In this document: positions 39,009-48,233 of the stretch, one piece after another
How positions within the stretch are numbered: the stretch's first letter is position 1
Layout: each line of letters opens with the position of its first letter
NCBI RefSeq assembly: GCF_023168165.1
Contig: NZ_BQYJ01000012.1
Span: 1-64,000, forward strand
DNA: 64,000 nt
Reading direction: 5' to 3'
Source: Niallia sp. NCCP-28
Lineage (GTDB): Bacteria > Bacillota > Bacilli > Bacillales > Cytobacillaceae
Translations under genes and position numbers: made by a program
The notes under the pieces: model-generated
Told to the model about the DNA's origin: nothing
The model's input: the letters and a program-made list of their open reading frames with translations, nothing else
Database searches by the model: none

Positions 39009-39176
39009 ATGAAAAAACGGTCCAAACAAAATAATCCAGAGCAAAAAAACCGCAACGGGATAAATAACCAAGATCTAGAACTTGGAGCAGATTATGATGT
39101 TGTAAAATTATCCAAAAAGAAATATGAAAACTCAGGCGGACAGCCACAGAAATCAAAAACACGTGTAGAGCAATAA
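39009..39176 (+). CDS. Small hydrophilic hypothetical protein (55 aa)
   Basis: I do not recognise it. The product starts MKKRSKQNNPEQKNRNGINN, has a central LELGADYDVVKLSKKKYEN and a basic tail, and lacks hydrophobic segments. GGGGGAGAAGG lies directly before the ATG, and a good terminator follows, so ytzC and this gene probably form a two-gene unit. Its composition (K, N, Q) resembles small spore-associated proteins, but that is only an impression. Confidence 0.65.
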   Translation: MKKRSKQNNPEQKNRNGINNQDLELGADYDVVKLSKKKYENSGGQPQKSKTRVEQ

Positions 39177-39182
39177 AAGCAT

Positions 39183-39236
39183 CCAAAGGTCTATCCAATC
39201 AGTCAATTTTCTTCTATTGGATAGATCTTTTTTGGT
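39183..39236 (+). terminator. Terminator after ytzC and the 55-aa gene
   Basis: CCAAAGGTCTATCCAAT pairs with ATTGGATAGATCTTTTTTGG around a 16-base loop, with a T run inside the right arm. Confidence 0.85.
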
Positions 39237-39291
39237 TGGATAATGCTATTTTATCTATATTTGCAATTTAAAATTTTATAAGCTAGCTTTT

Positions 39292-39319
39292 TTGCTAAAT
39301 GCTTAATTATCTCTATAAT
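39292..39319 (+). promoter_or_regulatory. Promoter for the 26-codon ORF
   Basis: TTGCTA (39292-39297), 16 bases, TATAAT (39314-39319). A perfect -10 just 36 bases before the ORF start. Confidence 0.55.
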
Positions 39320-39354
39320 TAATGGGAACTAGAGCGATGGGGGGAGCAGTAATA

Positions 39355-39435
39355 ATGACAAACAACCCCTTTCTTGTATTAAGAAAGAGGTTGGATTTCT
39401 GGCTGCTGGATGCGCTTTTTCTAGTTAATGATTAA
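39355..39435 (+). CDS. Candidate 26-aa hydrophobic peptide
   Basis: ATG follows GGGGGGAG at a good distance and a plausible SigA promoter. The product is MTNNPFLVLRKRLDFWLLDA plus LFLVND: a basic patch followed by a hydrophobic helix, as in small membrane peptides. The mRNA holds a hairpin, CCTTTCTT with AAGAAAGAGG, inside the ORF. The end overlaps the 3' end of the MFS gene on the other strand by 11 bases. I know no homologue; it could be a chance frame. Confidence 0.4.
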   Translation: MTNNPFLVLRKRLDFWLLDALFLVND

Positions 39436-40621
39436 TGTTAGAAATATGCTGATGAGCATGTTTCAATTGATGATCAAAAAATAAACTTGTTAAAATGCTT
39501 AAAACTAATAAAAAGAGCAAAATAGGAATAAGGCTTGCCATTCCAAAATGATCCACGATAAATCCGCCTAAAAGGGGGCCAATCATTCTCCCGGCGGTGG
39601 CGGTACTATTGATAATTCCTTGATAAAAACCTTCTTTTCCTTTTATTGCAAGCTGGTCTGCAAGAGTTGGAACGGCCGGCCATACCAGCATTTCTCCAAT
39701 TGTTAAAATAATCATGGCAGTTAAAAATCCTGCAAAAGCAGTTGCCTGTCCGACAAAGGCAAAGGAAATGATAAAGATAATAACACCAATCACCATCTGG
39801 CGTTTTAATTGTGGGCAAAATCTTTTGGTGAAAAAAGTAATCAAGGGCTGCCCAAATACAATAAGACCGCCATTAACTGCCCAAAGCAAGCTATACTTGG
39901 ATAAAGGAATATTCAATTCCTGTGTATGTGTAGATATAGTCGCTTGCCATTGCACATAGCAAATCCAACATAAAAAATAGCCAAAACATAAAATCATAAG
40001 TGCAGCAAGTTTTGTATTTTTTTTGCTCGCCATTCCGTGGTCATTAAGAACAGATGTTTGTTTATTGTCTGTATGTATCTGAATATTTTTATACATAAAA
40101 AAGGCAATAAAAAAGAATAGGACATACATAAACATATTAACTGCAAAAATAAGCTGAAAAGATACGCTTGCAAGAATGCCGCCAATGGCTGAACCAATGG
40201 CAACACCTGCATTTTGTGCAACATAAATGCTGTTAAAGGCTTTTCTTCCACCTTCTGGCCACACATTGCCTGCCATTGCATACATGCTTGGATAAATAAT
40301 TCCCGAACCAAAACCTGATATAATAAAAAATAAACAATATGGCATCCAGTTATTCCATATCGTTAATCCTAGCAAAGCCAAAGCGGTGATAAAGATTCCG
40401 AGGAGAATAGAAAAATAGCCGCCTATTTTATCATATAAACTTCCGCCAACTAAATTGCCGACTACACTTGCTGCAGAATTGAGCATTAAGATAAACCCAG
40501 CAATTGTTAATGTTTTTCCTAAGTGATCATGAATATATATAGTATTTAGCGGCCATAAGAGGGAAGATCCCGTGACATTTACTGCCATACCGATAATTAA
40601 AAGCCAAAGAGCCCGTGGCAT
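39425..40621 (-). CDS. yttB: MFS transporter (YttB-like)
   Basis: A 398-residue membrane protein with about 12 hydrophobic segments. GGSLYDKIGGYFSILLG in the first half is the MFS motif A loop (D-x2-G), and QNAGVAIGSAIGGIL is the fifth-helix region of drug/proton antiporters. The frame extends 26 codons upstream, but AAAGGGG lies five to six bases before the ATG at 40621, and MPRALWLLIIGMAVN starts the first helix. It matches the position and size of B. subtilis YttB; substrate unknown. Confidence 0.85.
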   Translation of the reverse strand: MPRALWLLIIGMAVNVTGSSLLWPLNTIYIHDHLGKTLTIAGFILMLNSAASVVGNLVGGSLYDKIGGYFSILLGIFITALALLGLTIWNNWMPYCLFFIISGFGSGIIYPSMYAMAGNVWPEGGRKAFNSIYVAQNAGVAIGSAIGGILASVSFQLIFAVNMFMYVLFFFIAFFMYKNIQIHTDNKQTSVLNDHGMASKKNTKLAALMILCFGYFLCWICYVQWQATISTHTQELNIPLSKYSLLWAVNGGLIVFGQPLITFFTKRFCPQLKRQMVIGVIIFIISFAFVGQATAFAGFLTAMIILTIGEMLVWPAVPTLADQLAIKGKEGFYQGIINSTATAGRMIGPLLGGFIVDHFGMASLIPILLFLLVLSILTSLFFDHQLKHAHQHISNINH

Positions 40622-41036
40622 AAAAATCCCCTTTACACTATTTTGTTTTTTAAACATGCAGGATAAGTGTAAGTGCTTTTTTCCCTTCCTGCAATACAAT
40701 CAATTAAACGCAAAAGATTTAATGTTTTCAGAATACAAATAGCCTATGAAAAATGTATATATTTTTTTGTGAATAAAATTTTATCTTTTTAAAGCAAATA
40801 TGCTGATTTAATTGAAAAATAAGACTTTTTAGACTACATTATAAAAAGAGACTACCGTTTGAGATGAGTCCACTAAAAAAGTTGAATTGGTGGATGGAAT
40901 TATTTTGAAATCGGCTTTTGAACAATAGATGGTTTCTTTTAATTGCCCTTTCCATCATATGCAAATATAAAAAAATTAAGTTTTTCAGTAGCCTGGTTTG
41001 GGATGCGGGATATCTTTTTTAGGAAGGAAAGAATGT
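40622..41036 (+). promoter_or_regulatory. Divergent intergenic region with promoter for the phosphatase gene
   Basis: TTGAAA (40812-40817), 17 bases, TACATT (40835-40840) is a fair SigA promoter about 195 bases before the plus-strand gene. No ORF of substance is present. Confidence 0.45.
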
Positions 41037-41609
41037 ATGACTAATATATGCTTAATAAGACATGGAGAAACAGATTGGAATGTACTTGGCAAAATACAAG
41101 GAAAAACAGATATTCCTTTAAATGCAAATGGAATGCAGCAAGCAAGTATGTGCAGAGAGTACTTAAAAGCATTTGATTGGGATGTAGTTGTAACAAGTCC
41201 TTTAATTAGGGCAAAAAAAACGGCTGAGATTATAAATGAATCACTGCAGCTAAAAATAATTGAGATGGAAGAATTTAAGGAAAAAAGCTTTGGGGATGCC
41301 GAAGGGAAAACAAGGGAGGAAAGAGAGAAACTATATCCAAATTTAGAGTATCCAAATCAGGAATCTAGAAGTGATTTAATTGATCGAATTATGGCCGGTT
41401 TGGAGAAAATACTTTCCGAGTTTCCTAATCAAAAGGTTTTATTAGTTGCACACGGCGCTGTCATACATACCCTTTTGCATACATTGTTAGAAGATCAAAG
41501 TGAATTAAAGAGCACTTATTTAAAGAATGCTTGCATTAGCAATATTTTTTATCAAGAAAATAGATGGAGTGTAAAAAACTATAATATAATTGATCATTTA
41601 TCTATATAG
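41037..41609 (+). CDS. Histidine phosphatase family protein
   Basis: The 190-residue protein has the phosphohistidine motif ICLIRHGETDWN near the start, KIQGKTDIPLNANG after it, and VAHGAVIHTLL with the second catalytic His near residue 140. This is the phosphoglycerate mutase-like (PhoE/GpmB) branch. Such proteins are usually broad phosphatases. Upstream in-frame codons exist from 40998, but AGGAAGG lies before the ATG at 41037 and homology starts there. The amidase gene follows 26 bases later. Confidence 0.88.
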   Translation: MTNICLIRHGETDWNVLGKIQGKTDIPLNANGMQQASMCREYLKAFDWDVVVTSPLIRAKKTAEIINESLQLKIIEMEEFKEKSFGDAEGKTREEREKLYPNLEYPNQESRSDLIDRIMAGLEKILSEFPNQKVLLVAHGAVIHTLLHTLLEDQSELKSTYLKNACISNIFYQENRWSVKNYNIIDHLSI

Positions 41610-41635
41610 AGATACATAATAGGGAGCTGAGAGAA

Positions 41636-42802
41636 ATGGAAAATAAATACGGCGCATATATGGACAAAAAATTAACGGTAAATCCAACAAATAATGGAGA
41701 ATTAAGAGGCATGAGCTTTGCAGTAAAGGATGTTTTTGACATAAAAGGCCATAATTCTTCTGCAGGAAATCCAGACTGGCTTCAGACACATGGACCAGCA
41801 AAAACAACAGCTTCATCTTTACAAAAATTGTTAAATAGCGGAGCGGTTTTAAAAGGGACGACTATTACAGATGAGTTAATGTACAGTTTAAATGGAGAAA
41901 ACTTTCATTATGGAACGCCAGTTAACCCGGCAGATGAAAAAAGAATTCCAGGGGGATCATCATGCGGTTCAGCAGTTACAGTTGCAGCAGGATTAACTGA
42001 TTTTTCAATCGGAACAGATACAGGAGGTTCTGTGCGAATACCTTCATCTTATTGCGGCATCTTTGGAATGCGCCCGACACATGGGCTTATTGCAATTGAT
42101 GGAGTTATTCCACTTGCTAAAAGTTTTGATACAGTAGGTTGGATGGCAAAAAATGCAGATATATTATTAAAAGTTGGCAATGTGCTAATAAATAAAAAAA
42201 CAGTGGCAGCTCCATTTACTCAATTTGTCCTTGCAGAAGATGCATGGAAATTAGCAGATGAAAAAGTGATTCCGGTATTAAAACGTATTTTAGAAACAAA
42301 GGTGTCAATAAATTCCTCCACTATACTTGCTGAAGAAGGATTAGAAGAATGGAAAGAAGTATTCCGTGTTCTTCAAGGCAAAGAAATATGGCAGGAGCAT
42401 GGGGATTGGATTAAAAAAGAAAACCCAACATTTGGACCTGGCATTAAAGAAAGATTTGAAATGGCAAGCAAAATTACAGAAGAAGAAGTAGAGTCCGCAA
42501 CAAAAAAAAGAAAAGAAATTGTGAGAAAAATGAAGGAACTATTAAAAGAAGATACAATCCTTATCATTCCTACATCCCCAGATGTTGCTCCATTATTGAA
42601 TTTGCCGACAGCGGATTTAGAGGAGAAAAGAAGCCAAACTTTACAATTATGCTGTATCGCAGGTTTATCTGGTTTGCCGCAGGTTAATGTTCCTGTTGCT
42701 AACATAGGCGGAGCACCAATTGGATTATCTTTTATTGCTGGGGAAAATCAGGATATTCGACTATTGCAGTGGGTTGCTGATATGTTTGGTGCCAATAAAT
42801 AA
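41636..42802 (+). CDS. Amidase signature family protein
   Basis: A 388-residue amidase. The catalytic triad is visible: Lys in SFAVKDVFDIKGH, the cis-Ser in PGGSSCGSAVTVAAG and the nucleophilic Ser in GTDTGGSVRIPSSYCG. It is shorter than GatA (about 485 residues) and lacks its C-terminal part, and no gatC or gatB adjoins, so it is a free amidase rather than a tRNA amidotransferase subunit. Substrate unknown. The ribosome binding site is GGGAG; it may be co-transcribed with the phosphatase gene. Confidence 0.9.
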   Translation: MENKYGAYMDKKLTVNPTNNGELRGMSFAVKDVFDIKGHNSSAGNPDWLQTHGPAKTTASSLQKLLNSGAVLKGTTITDELMYSLNGENFHYGTPVNPADEKRIPGGSSCGSAVTVAAGLTDFSIGTDTGGSVRIPSSYCGIFGMRPTHGLIAIDGVIPLAKSFDTVGWMAKNADILLKVGNVLINKKTVAAPFTQFVLAEDAWKLADEKVIPVLKRILETKVSINSSTILAEEGLEEWKEVFRVLQGKEIWQEHGDWIKKENPTFGPGIKERFEMASKITEEEVESATKKRKEIVRKMKELLKEDTILIIPTSPDVAPLLNLPTADLEEKRSQTLQLCCIAGLSGLPQVNVPVANIGGAPIGLSFIAGENQDIRLLQWVADMFGANK

Positions 42803-42846
42803 CGTTCACGATTAGAAGTTATCACCATATAATATAGTTGCCAGTA

Positions 42847-42888
42847 CAAAAAAGTAATGACCGTTTTCGAATGAAATGTACTTTTTGG
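42847..42888 (+). terminator. Weak terminator-like hairpin after the amidase gene
   Basis: CAAAAAAGTA and TACTTTTTGG can pair around a 22-base loop. Confidence 0.4.
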
Positions 42889-42987
42889 GGCAAGTGCTGT
42901 CATTGGAAATCCCTTTTCTAAATAAGCAATCTATATAGATGAGGCAAATGAGCCTGATACAGGGAGTTAAATGCTTTGAAAGCCTAC

Positions 42988-43016
42988 TTGCATCCTAGAA
43001 AGAAATACAATACAAT
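42988..43016 (+). promoter_or_regulatory. SigA promoter of leuS
   Basis: TTGCAT (42988-42993), 17 bases, TACAAT (43011-43016), just upstream of the T-box leader. Confidence 0.65.
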
Positions 43017-43021
43017 AAATA

Positions 43022-43275
43022 AAAGATATAGGGATCAGCATAGATAAGGAATAGTAAAGATGATTTTTTGAAATAGAGAGCTGACGTTTGGTGCAAGTCA
43101 CGCCAAAAAACATTTTGAACTCACCTTTGAGCTGCAAGTGTGAAGGAATAGTAATGCTTGCCGTACTCCGCGTTAAGGGCTAATGAAGCGAGTGAATTAT
43201 TCACTAATGTGGGTGGTGCCGCGGGAGATATACATAGAACCTCTCGTCCCTATTTTGGGATGAGAGGTTTTTTAT
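43022..43275 (+). promoter_or_regulatory. T-box leader (leucine specific) with terminator
   Basis: AATGTGGGTGGTGCCGCGG (about 43206-43224) is the T-box sequence that binds the acceptor end of uncharged tRNA. GAACTCACC near 43119 supplies a CTC codon in the expected specifier position, reading leucine. The terminator AACCTCTCGTCCC, TATTTT, GGGATGAGAGGTTTTTT lies at 43238-43273. Low charging of tRNA-Leu would allow read-through into leuS. Confidence 0.95.
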
Positions 43276-43324
43276 TTGCTTAAATAGCAAAATTTAGAAT
43301 CAGTTTATTATAGGAGGAAATAAG

Positions 43325-45745
43325 ATGAGTTTTAATCATCAAGAGATAGAGAAAAAATGGCAAAAACATTGGGAAGAAAATAAAACATTTAAAACAGGTG
43401 AAGAAAAAGGGAAAAAGAAATTTTATGCACTGGATATGTTTCCATATCCATCAGGTGCGGGTCTTCATGTTGGCCATCCTGAAGGATATACAGCAACAGA
43501 TATTCTTTCTCGTATGAAAAGAATGCAAGACTTTAATGTTCTGCATCCAATGGGATGGGATGCATTTGGTTTGCCTGCAGAGCAATATGCTCTAGATACT
43601 GGAAATGATCCTGCAGTTTTTACTCAAAAAAATATTAATACATTCAAACGCCAAATTAAGTCATTAGGATTTTCTTATGATTGGGATCGAGAAATTAATA
43701 CAACAGATCCAGAATATTATAAATGGACACAATGGATTTTCTTGCAATTGTTTGACAAAGGTTTGGCATATGTAGATGAAGTAGCGGTTAACTGGTGTCC
43801 TGCACTTGGCACGGTTCTTGCCAATGAAGAGATTATTGATGGCAAAAGTGAACGAGGAGGACATCCTGTTGAAAGACGTCCAATGAAACAATGGATGCTG
43901 AAAATTACAGCATATGCAGATCGTTTGATTGAAGATTTACAAGAAGTTGACTGGCCAGAAAGTATTAAAGAAATGCAAAGAAACTGGATTGGGCGTTCAG
44001 AAGGTGCGGAAGTAACCTTTTCTATAGACGGAAGAGAAGAGACTTTTACTGTATTTACAACAAGACCAGATACATTATTTGGTGCAACATACGCAGTATT
44101 AGCGCCAGAGCATGCACTTGTTGACAAAATTACAACAGCAGCACAAAAACAGGCAGTCAGCGATTATTTAGATAAAATTAAAAGCAAAAGCGATTTAGAA
44201 AGAACAGATCTTGCCAAAGAAAAAACAGGTGTATTCACAGGTGCTTATGCAATTAACCCGGCAAATGGAGAAAAAATGCCAATTTGGATTGCAGACTATG
44301 TGCTTGTAAGCTATGGCACAGGAAGCATTATGGCTGTTCCAGGACATGACGAAAGAGATTATGAGTTTGCCAAAACATTTGATCTGCCAATTAAAGAAGT
44401 AGTGGCAGGCGGCAATCTGGAAAAAGAAGCCTATACAGGTGATGGAGCGCATGTTAATTCAGAATTTTTAGATGGTCTAAAAAAAGCTGAAGCTATTGTG
44501 AAAATGATTGCATGGCTTGAAGAAAAAGAAATTGGAACGAAAAAGGTTACGTACAGACTTCGTGATTGGTTATTTAGCCGCCAACGTTATTGGGGTGAGC
44601 CGATTCCAATTATTCATTGGGAAGATGGTACAATAGAAGGCATTCCAGTGGAAGAATTACCATTAACATTGCCAAAAACGACGGAAATTAGACCATCTGG
44701 CACTGGGGAGTCTCCTCTTGCAAATATTGCGGACTGGGTAAATGTAGTTGATCCTAAAACTGGTAAAAAAGGAAGAAGAGAAACAAATACGATGCCCCAA
44801 TGGGCTGGAAGCTGTTGGTATTACTTGCGCTATATTGATCCGAAAAATAGTGAACAGTTAGCAGATCCAGAAAAAATTAAAGAATGGCTTCCGGTTGATA
44901 TTTATATTGGTGGAGCAGAACATGCTGTATTACATTTGCTTTATGCTCGCTTCTGGCACAAAGTTCTTTATGATTTAGGAATTGTGCCAACAAAAGAGCC
45001 GTTCCAAAAATTATTTAACCAAGGAATGATTCTAGGGGAAAATAATGAAAAAATGAGCAAATCAAAAGGAAATGTAGTAAATCCTGATGAAATTGTAGAA
45101 ACACATGGTGCTGATACGTTGCGACTTTATGAAATGTTTATGGGACCTCTTGACGCTTCCATTGCTTGGTCAACAAAAGGCCTTGATGGGGCAAGACGTT
45201 TCCTTGACCGCATATGGCGTTTAATTGTAGAGGATAGTGGTGATCTTTCTGCGAAGATCGTTCCAGCAGAAGAAGCAAATGGGCTAGATAAACTATACCA
45301 TCAAACAGTGAAAAAAGTGACAGATGATATTGAAGGACTACGCTTTAATACCGCTATTTCACAATTAATGGTATTTATTAATGAATGCTATAAAGCAGAT
45401 AAACTTCCAAAAACGTATGTGGAAGGATTTGTAAAGCTATTGTCTCCGATTTGTCCACATATCGCAGAAGAGCTATGGACAAAATTAACAGCTGAAAATA
45501 CAAGCATTGCATATGAAGCTTGGCCTGCATATGATGAAGCAAAACTTGTGGATGATGAAGTAGAGATTGTTGTACAGATCAATGGAAAAGTGAAAACAAA
45601 ATTAATGGTGCCAGCGGATGCAAATAAAGATGCATTAGAGCAAATTGCTATGGAAGATAGCCAAGTAAAAGAGCAAATTGATGGGAAAACAGTCCGCAAA
45701 GTAATAGCAGTACCAGGTAAATTAGTGAATATCGTTGCAAATTAA
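43325..45745 (+). CDS. leuS: Leucyl-tRNA synthetase LeuS
   Basis: Charges tRNA-Leu. The 806-residue class Ia enzyme has the HIGH-type motif in [16 protein letters not shown] near residue 40-55, an editing insertion (connective peptide 1, with [13 protein letters not shown]), and [18 protein letters not shown] with the KMSKS motif near 578. The C terminus has the tRNA-binding domain ([14 protein letters not shown]). The ribosome binding site is AGGAGG. It is controlled by the leucine T-box and ends with a terminator. Confidence 0.98.
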   Translation: MSFNHQEIEKKWQKHWEENKTFKTGEEKGKKKFYALDMFPYPSGAGLHVGHPEGYTATDILSRMKRMQDFNVLHPMGWDAFGLPAEQYALDTGNDPAVFTQKNINTFKRQIKSLGFSYDWDREINTTDPEYYKWTQWIFLQLFDKGLAYVDEVAVNWCPALGTVLANEEIIDGKSERGGHPVERRPMKQWMLKITAYADRLIEDLQEVDWPESIKEMQRNWIGRSEGAEVTFSIDGREETFTVFTTRPDTLFGATYAVLAPEHALVDKITTAAQKQAVSDYLDKIKSKSDLERTDLAKEKTGVFTGAYAINPANGEKMPIWIADYVLVSYGTGSIMAVPGHDERDYEFAKTFDLPIKEVVAGGNLEKEAYTGDGAHVNSEFLDGLKKAEAIVKMIAWLEEKEIGTKKVTYRLRDWLFSRQRYWGEPIPIIHWEDGTIEGIPVEELPLTLPKTTEIRPSGTGESPLANIADWVNVVDPKTGKKGRRETNTMPQWAGSCWYYLRYIDPKNSEQLADPEKIKEWLPVDIYIGGAEHAVLHLLYARFWHKVLYDLGIVPTKEPFQKLFNQGMILGENNEKMSKSKGNVVNPDEIVETHGADTLRLYEMFMGPLDASIAWSTKGLDGARRFLDRIWRLIVEDSGDLSAKIVPAEEANGLDKLYHQTVKKVTDDIEGLRFNTAISQLMVFINECYKADKLPKTYVEGFVKLLSPICPHIAEELWTKLTAENTSIAYEAWPAYDEAKLVDDEVEIVVQINGKVKTKLMVPADANKDALEQIAMEDSQVKEQIDGKTVRKVIAVPGKLVNIVAN

Positions 45746-45749
45746 TAGA

Positions 45750-45792
45750 AAAAAGGTTCAACATTGTACACACTTTGTTGAACCTTTTTTAT
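45750..45792 (+). terminator. Terminator after leuS
   Basis: AAAAGGTTCAACA pairs with TGTTGAACCTTTT, with flanking A and T runs. Confidence 0.93.
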
Positions 45793-45897
45793 TAAAAACA
45801 TACCATTTGCATCTTTATTTTGTTTATTTTATAGTACAAGGAGCAATCTCTATTTTCACAGTGAAAATCAAATGAATGAATAGATGGAGGAATAAAA

Positions 45898-46203
45898 ATG
45901 GAAGAAATTAAAGAAATAACAACAGCAGAATTAGAAGAAAGGTTAAGTAAAGGGGAAAATATTGAATTAGTAGATGTTCGTGAAAATGAAGAAGTAGTAC
46001 AAGGCATGATTCCAGGTGCAAAACATATTCGTATGAATGATATTCCAGAAAATTTAAATTATTTTTCAAAAGACAAGGAGTATATCTTTATTTGCCGTTC
46101 TGGAATGAGAAGCGAGAATGTATGCCATTATTTGCAGGACCAAGGTTTTAAAGTAGTCAATATGGTTGGCGGCATGCTTGATTGGAAAGGTCAAACGGTT
46201 TAA
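45898..46203 (+). CDS. ytwF: Rhodanese-like domain protein YtwF
   Basis: A single rhodanese domain of 101 residues: ELVDVRENEEVVQGMIPGAK near the start, IFICRSGMRSE with the sulfur-accepting Cys at about 67, and VVNMVGGMLDWKG at the end. Such proteins carry persulfide sulfur; the partner is unknown. It matches B. subtilis YtwF, which is also near leuS. It has a ribosome binding site GGAGG and appears to stand alone. Confidence 0.92.
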   Translation: MEEIKEITTAELEERLSKGENIELVDVRENEEVVQGMIPGAKHIRMNDIPENLNYFSKDKEYIFICRSGMRSENVCHYLQDQGFKVVNMVGGMLDWKGQTV

Positions 46204-46363
46204 GTTTTTTATAAGAGGGGAGATAGGCAGGATTTGTCGATTTTTGTAGAAAAATAGCTATATACGCAAAAACTGCAGCAAACCTCTTTGAAATTGATTA
46301 AGTAGCATTTTTTTGTCTATCCTATTAAGGGAAATTTATTCTTTTTTAGGGGAGAAGGATAGG

Positions 46364-46546
46364 ATGATAAAAGTAAAGCTATTTGATCAGGAACATGAAA
46401 AAGATTTAGAGCTGGAAATGAATAAATTTTTAGCAAAAATCGAAGAGAAAAAATTAATTGATATTAAGTATAATGTTGCCGCAATAACAGAGGAGGAGGA
46501 TGAACAAATTTATTGTTTTTCTTCCATGATTATTTATAAAAGCTGA
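46364..46546 (+). CDS. cse60: Sporulation protein Cse60
   Basis: The product, exactly 60 residues, begins MIKVKLFDQEHEKDLELEMN and ends EEEDEQIYCFSSMIIYKS, matching the SigE-controlled Cse60 family in size and sequence pattern. Its molecular role is unknown. The frame extends to 46313, but AGGGGAGAAGG precedes the ATG at 46364. The stop codon lies inside the left arm of the terminator. Confidence 0.9.
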   Translation: MIKVKLFDQEHEKDLELEMNKFLAKIEEKKLIDIKYNVAAITEEEDEQIYCFSSMIIYKS

Positions 46547-46572
46547 ACGCAATGTGCGTTCAGCTTTTTTTT
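46537..46572. terminator. Shared terminator overlapping two stop codons
   Basis: AAAAGCTGAACGCA, ATG, TGCGTTCAGCTTTTTTTT. The cse60 stop (46544-46546) is in the left arm and the ytfP stop (46560-46562) in the right arm, so one hairpin ends two convergent genes. Confidence 0.93.
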
Positions 46573-47831
46573 GCAGCAGACAGTGCGGCATTTACACCAG
46601 CGAGTCTGCCTGTAACAAATGCAGACGTAATATTATATCCACCTGTATAGCCATGAATGTCCAATATTTCTCCACAGAAAAACAAACCATTCAGTAATTT
46701 TGATTCCATTGTTTTCGGAGATATTTCTTTAATGGATACCCCGCCGCCTGTAACAAAGGCCTTTTCAATTGCAAGTGTGCCATTGACATGAAAAGAAAAT
46801 CCCTTGCATAACTGCACAAATAATTTTAATTTTTCCTGAGAAATAGTTGCACCTTGACTAGCAGGATCGATTTGCGATTGTTCTAATAAAAATAATAAAT
46901 ATCTTTCTACAAGCAAACCTTTTAAAGTATTTTTAATCGCCTTTTTTGAATCGGTTTTCACCATTTCTTTAATATCTGCCAATAATTTGTCTTCTTTTAT
47001 GTTTGGAAAAGAGTCGATTGCAATAGTTACCTCTGGTAGATTCCATTTTTTCATCGCTTTGACAACAAATTGGCTGCAGCGCAATACTGCTGGTCCACTA
47101 ATGCCAAAATGAGTGAAAAGCATGTCCATTTGATGGGTAATAATTGGTTTTCCTTTTGGATTTAATACACTTACAGCAACATCTCTGAGTGATACTCCTT
47201 GTAATACTTTTTCTTTAATAAATGCTTCTTTTGACGTAACTGGCACTTCAGTTGGAAATAGTTCGGTAATGGTATGTCCCGCTTTTTTTGCCCAAGCATA
47301 TCCATCCCCAGTAGAGCCGGTATGAGGAACCGATTTTCCGCCAACTGCGATAACCAATGAGTTGGCTGTTTCTGTAGCTCCATTTGCAAGGATGACTGTT
47401 TTGCTAAAATCTTCATTATATTGAATGGTTTTTACAGGGCTATTTGTCAATCTTTTAACACCTAAACGATTCAGCTCCTGCAAAAGAGCATCAACAACGG
47501 ATTGAGCTTTATCAGAAACAGGGAACATTCTTCCATGATCTTCTTCCTTTAAAGTAATTCCTAGATTTTCAAAAAAAGCAATAATATCTTCATTATTAAA
47601 AATGGAAAAAGCGCTATAAAGAAATCTTCCATTGCCAGGAATATGTTTGATGATTTCCTCAACAGGCAGGCGGTTTGTGACATTGCATCTTCCTCCCCCT
47701 GATATGGCTAGTTTTCTGCCAAGTTTATCTCCTTTATCTACCAGCAAAACTTTTGCGTTGTTTTCTGCTGCTCCAATTGCGGCCATTAAGCCAGATGGCC
47801 CTCCGCCAACAACAATTACATCATAATTCAT
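46560..47831 (-). CDS. ytfP: NAD(P)/FAD-dependent oxidoreductase YtfP (HI0933 family)
   Basis: The 423-residue flavoprotein begins [18 protein letters not shown], with the dinucleotide-binding Gly motif, then [35 protein letters not shown], and near the end [20 protein letters not shown]. These blocks define the HI0933-like family; the substrate is unknown. The open frame offers ATG codons at 47858 and 47855 with poor ribosome binding sites; the ATG at 47831 agrees with B. subtilis YtfP, though its own site (TTGAG) is also weak. Confidence 0.9.
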   Translation of the reverse strand: MNYDVIVVGGGPSGLMAAIGAAENNAKVLLVDKGDKLGRKLAISGGGRCNVTNRLPVEEIIKHIPGNGRFLYSAFSIFNNEDIIAFFENLGITLKEEDHGRMFPVSDKAQSVVDALLQELNRLGVKRLTNSPVKTIQYNEDFSKTVILANGATETANSLVIAVGGKSVPHTGSTGDGYAWAKKAGHTITELFPTEVPVTSKEAFIKEKVLQGVSLRDVAVSVLNPKGKPIITHQMDMLFTHFGISGPAVLRCSQFVVKAMKKWNLPEVTIAIDSFPNIKEDKLLADIKEMVKTDSKKAIKNTLKGLLVERYLLFLLEQSQIDPASQGATISQEKLKLFVQLCKGFSFHVNGTLAIEKAFVTGGGVSIKEISPKTMESKLLNGLFFCGEILDIHGYTGGYNITSAFVTGRLAGVNAALSAAKKS

Positions 47832-48045
47832 TTGGCACTCAACTCTCTTTTTCATCAATTTCTTTGATACAAAGTAGCGTTTCTAATCAAGAAAGGGTAC
47901 ACTACTAATAGTGTGTTTTAAAGTATTCATAAAATCTTCTTAAAATAGTGTTTGTATCTGGATATTTTCATGTTAAAATACTTTGTCCTGTTCATCATTC
48001 ACCTTTATTTTAGGAAAAAATCAACTCCGCAAGAGGCGGAGAGAA

Positions 48046-48206
48046 AGCTTCAGTTTATCCGGCATTAAAGGGTTTTTCCCCTCCTGAGAAATGATTAGAG
48101 GGCAGGGGGATTTAAGCGGGTAGAAACAAACTTGCCTATAAAAGCCCGCTTGGTGTAACTGGCAATCAGCGGGGAGGAAAAAACCACTGATTGAAGTTTC
48201 GCTTTA
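48046..48206 (+). repeat. Dispersed repeat family A, long copy
   Basis: Starts GGCATTAAAGGG, contains GCGGGTAGAAAC and TAAAAGCCCGCTTGG, and ends CACTGATTGAAGTTTCGCTTT. AAGCGGG and CCCGCTT can pair, as can CAATCAG (about 48162) and CTGATTG (about 48186). It fills the intergenic space before murJ. The rest of 47832-48233 shows nothing further. Confidence 0.75.
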
Positions 48207-48233
48207 TAGAGATCCATTTAAGGAAGGGATTTT

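Noticed and set aside
41636-42802. GatA subunit of glutamyl-tRNA amidotransferase
   Set aside because: About 100 residues shorter than GatA, no gatC or gatB next to it, and the C-terminal half differs.
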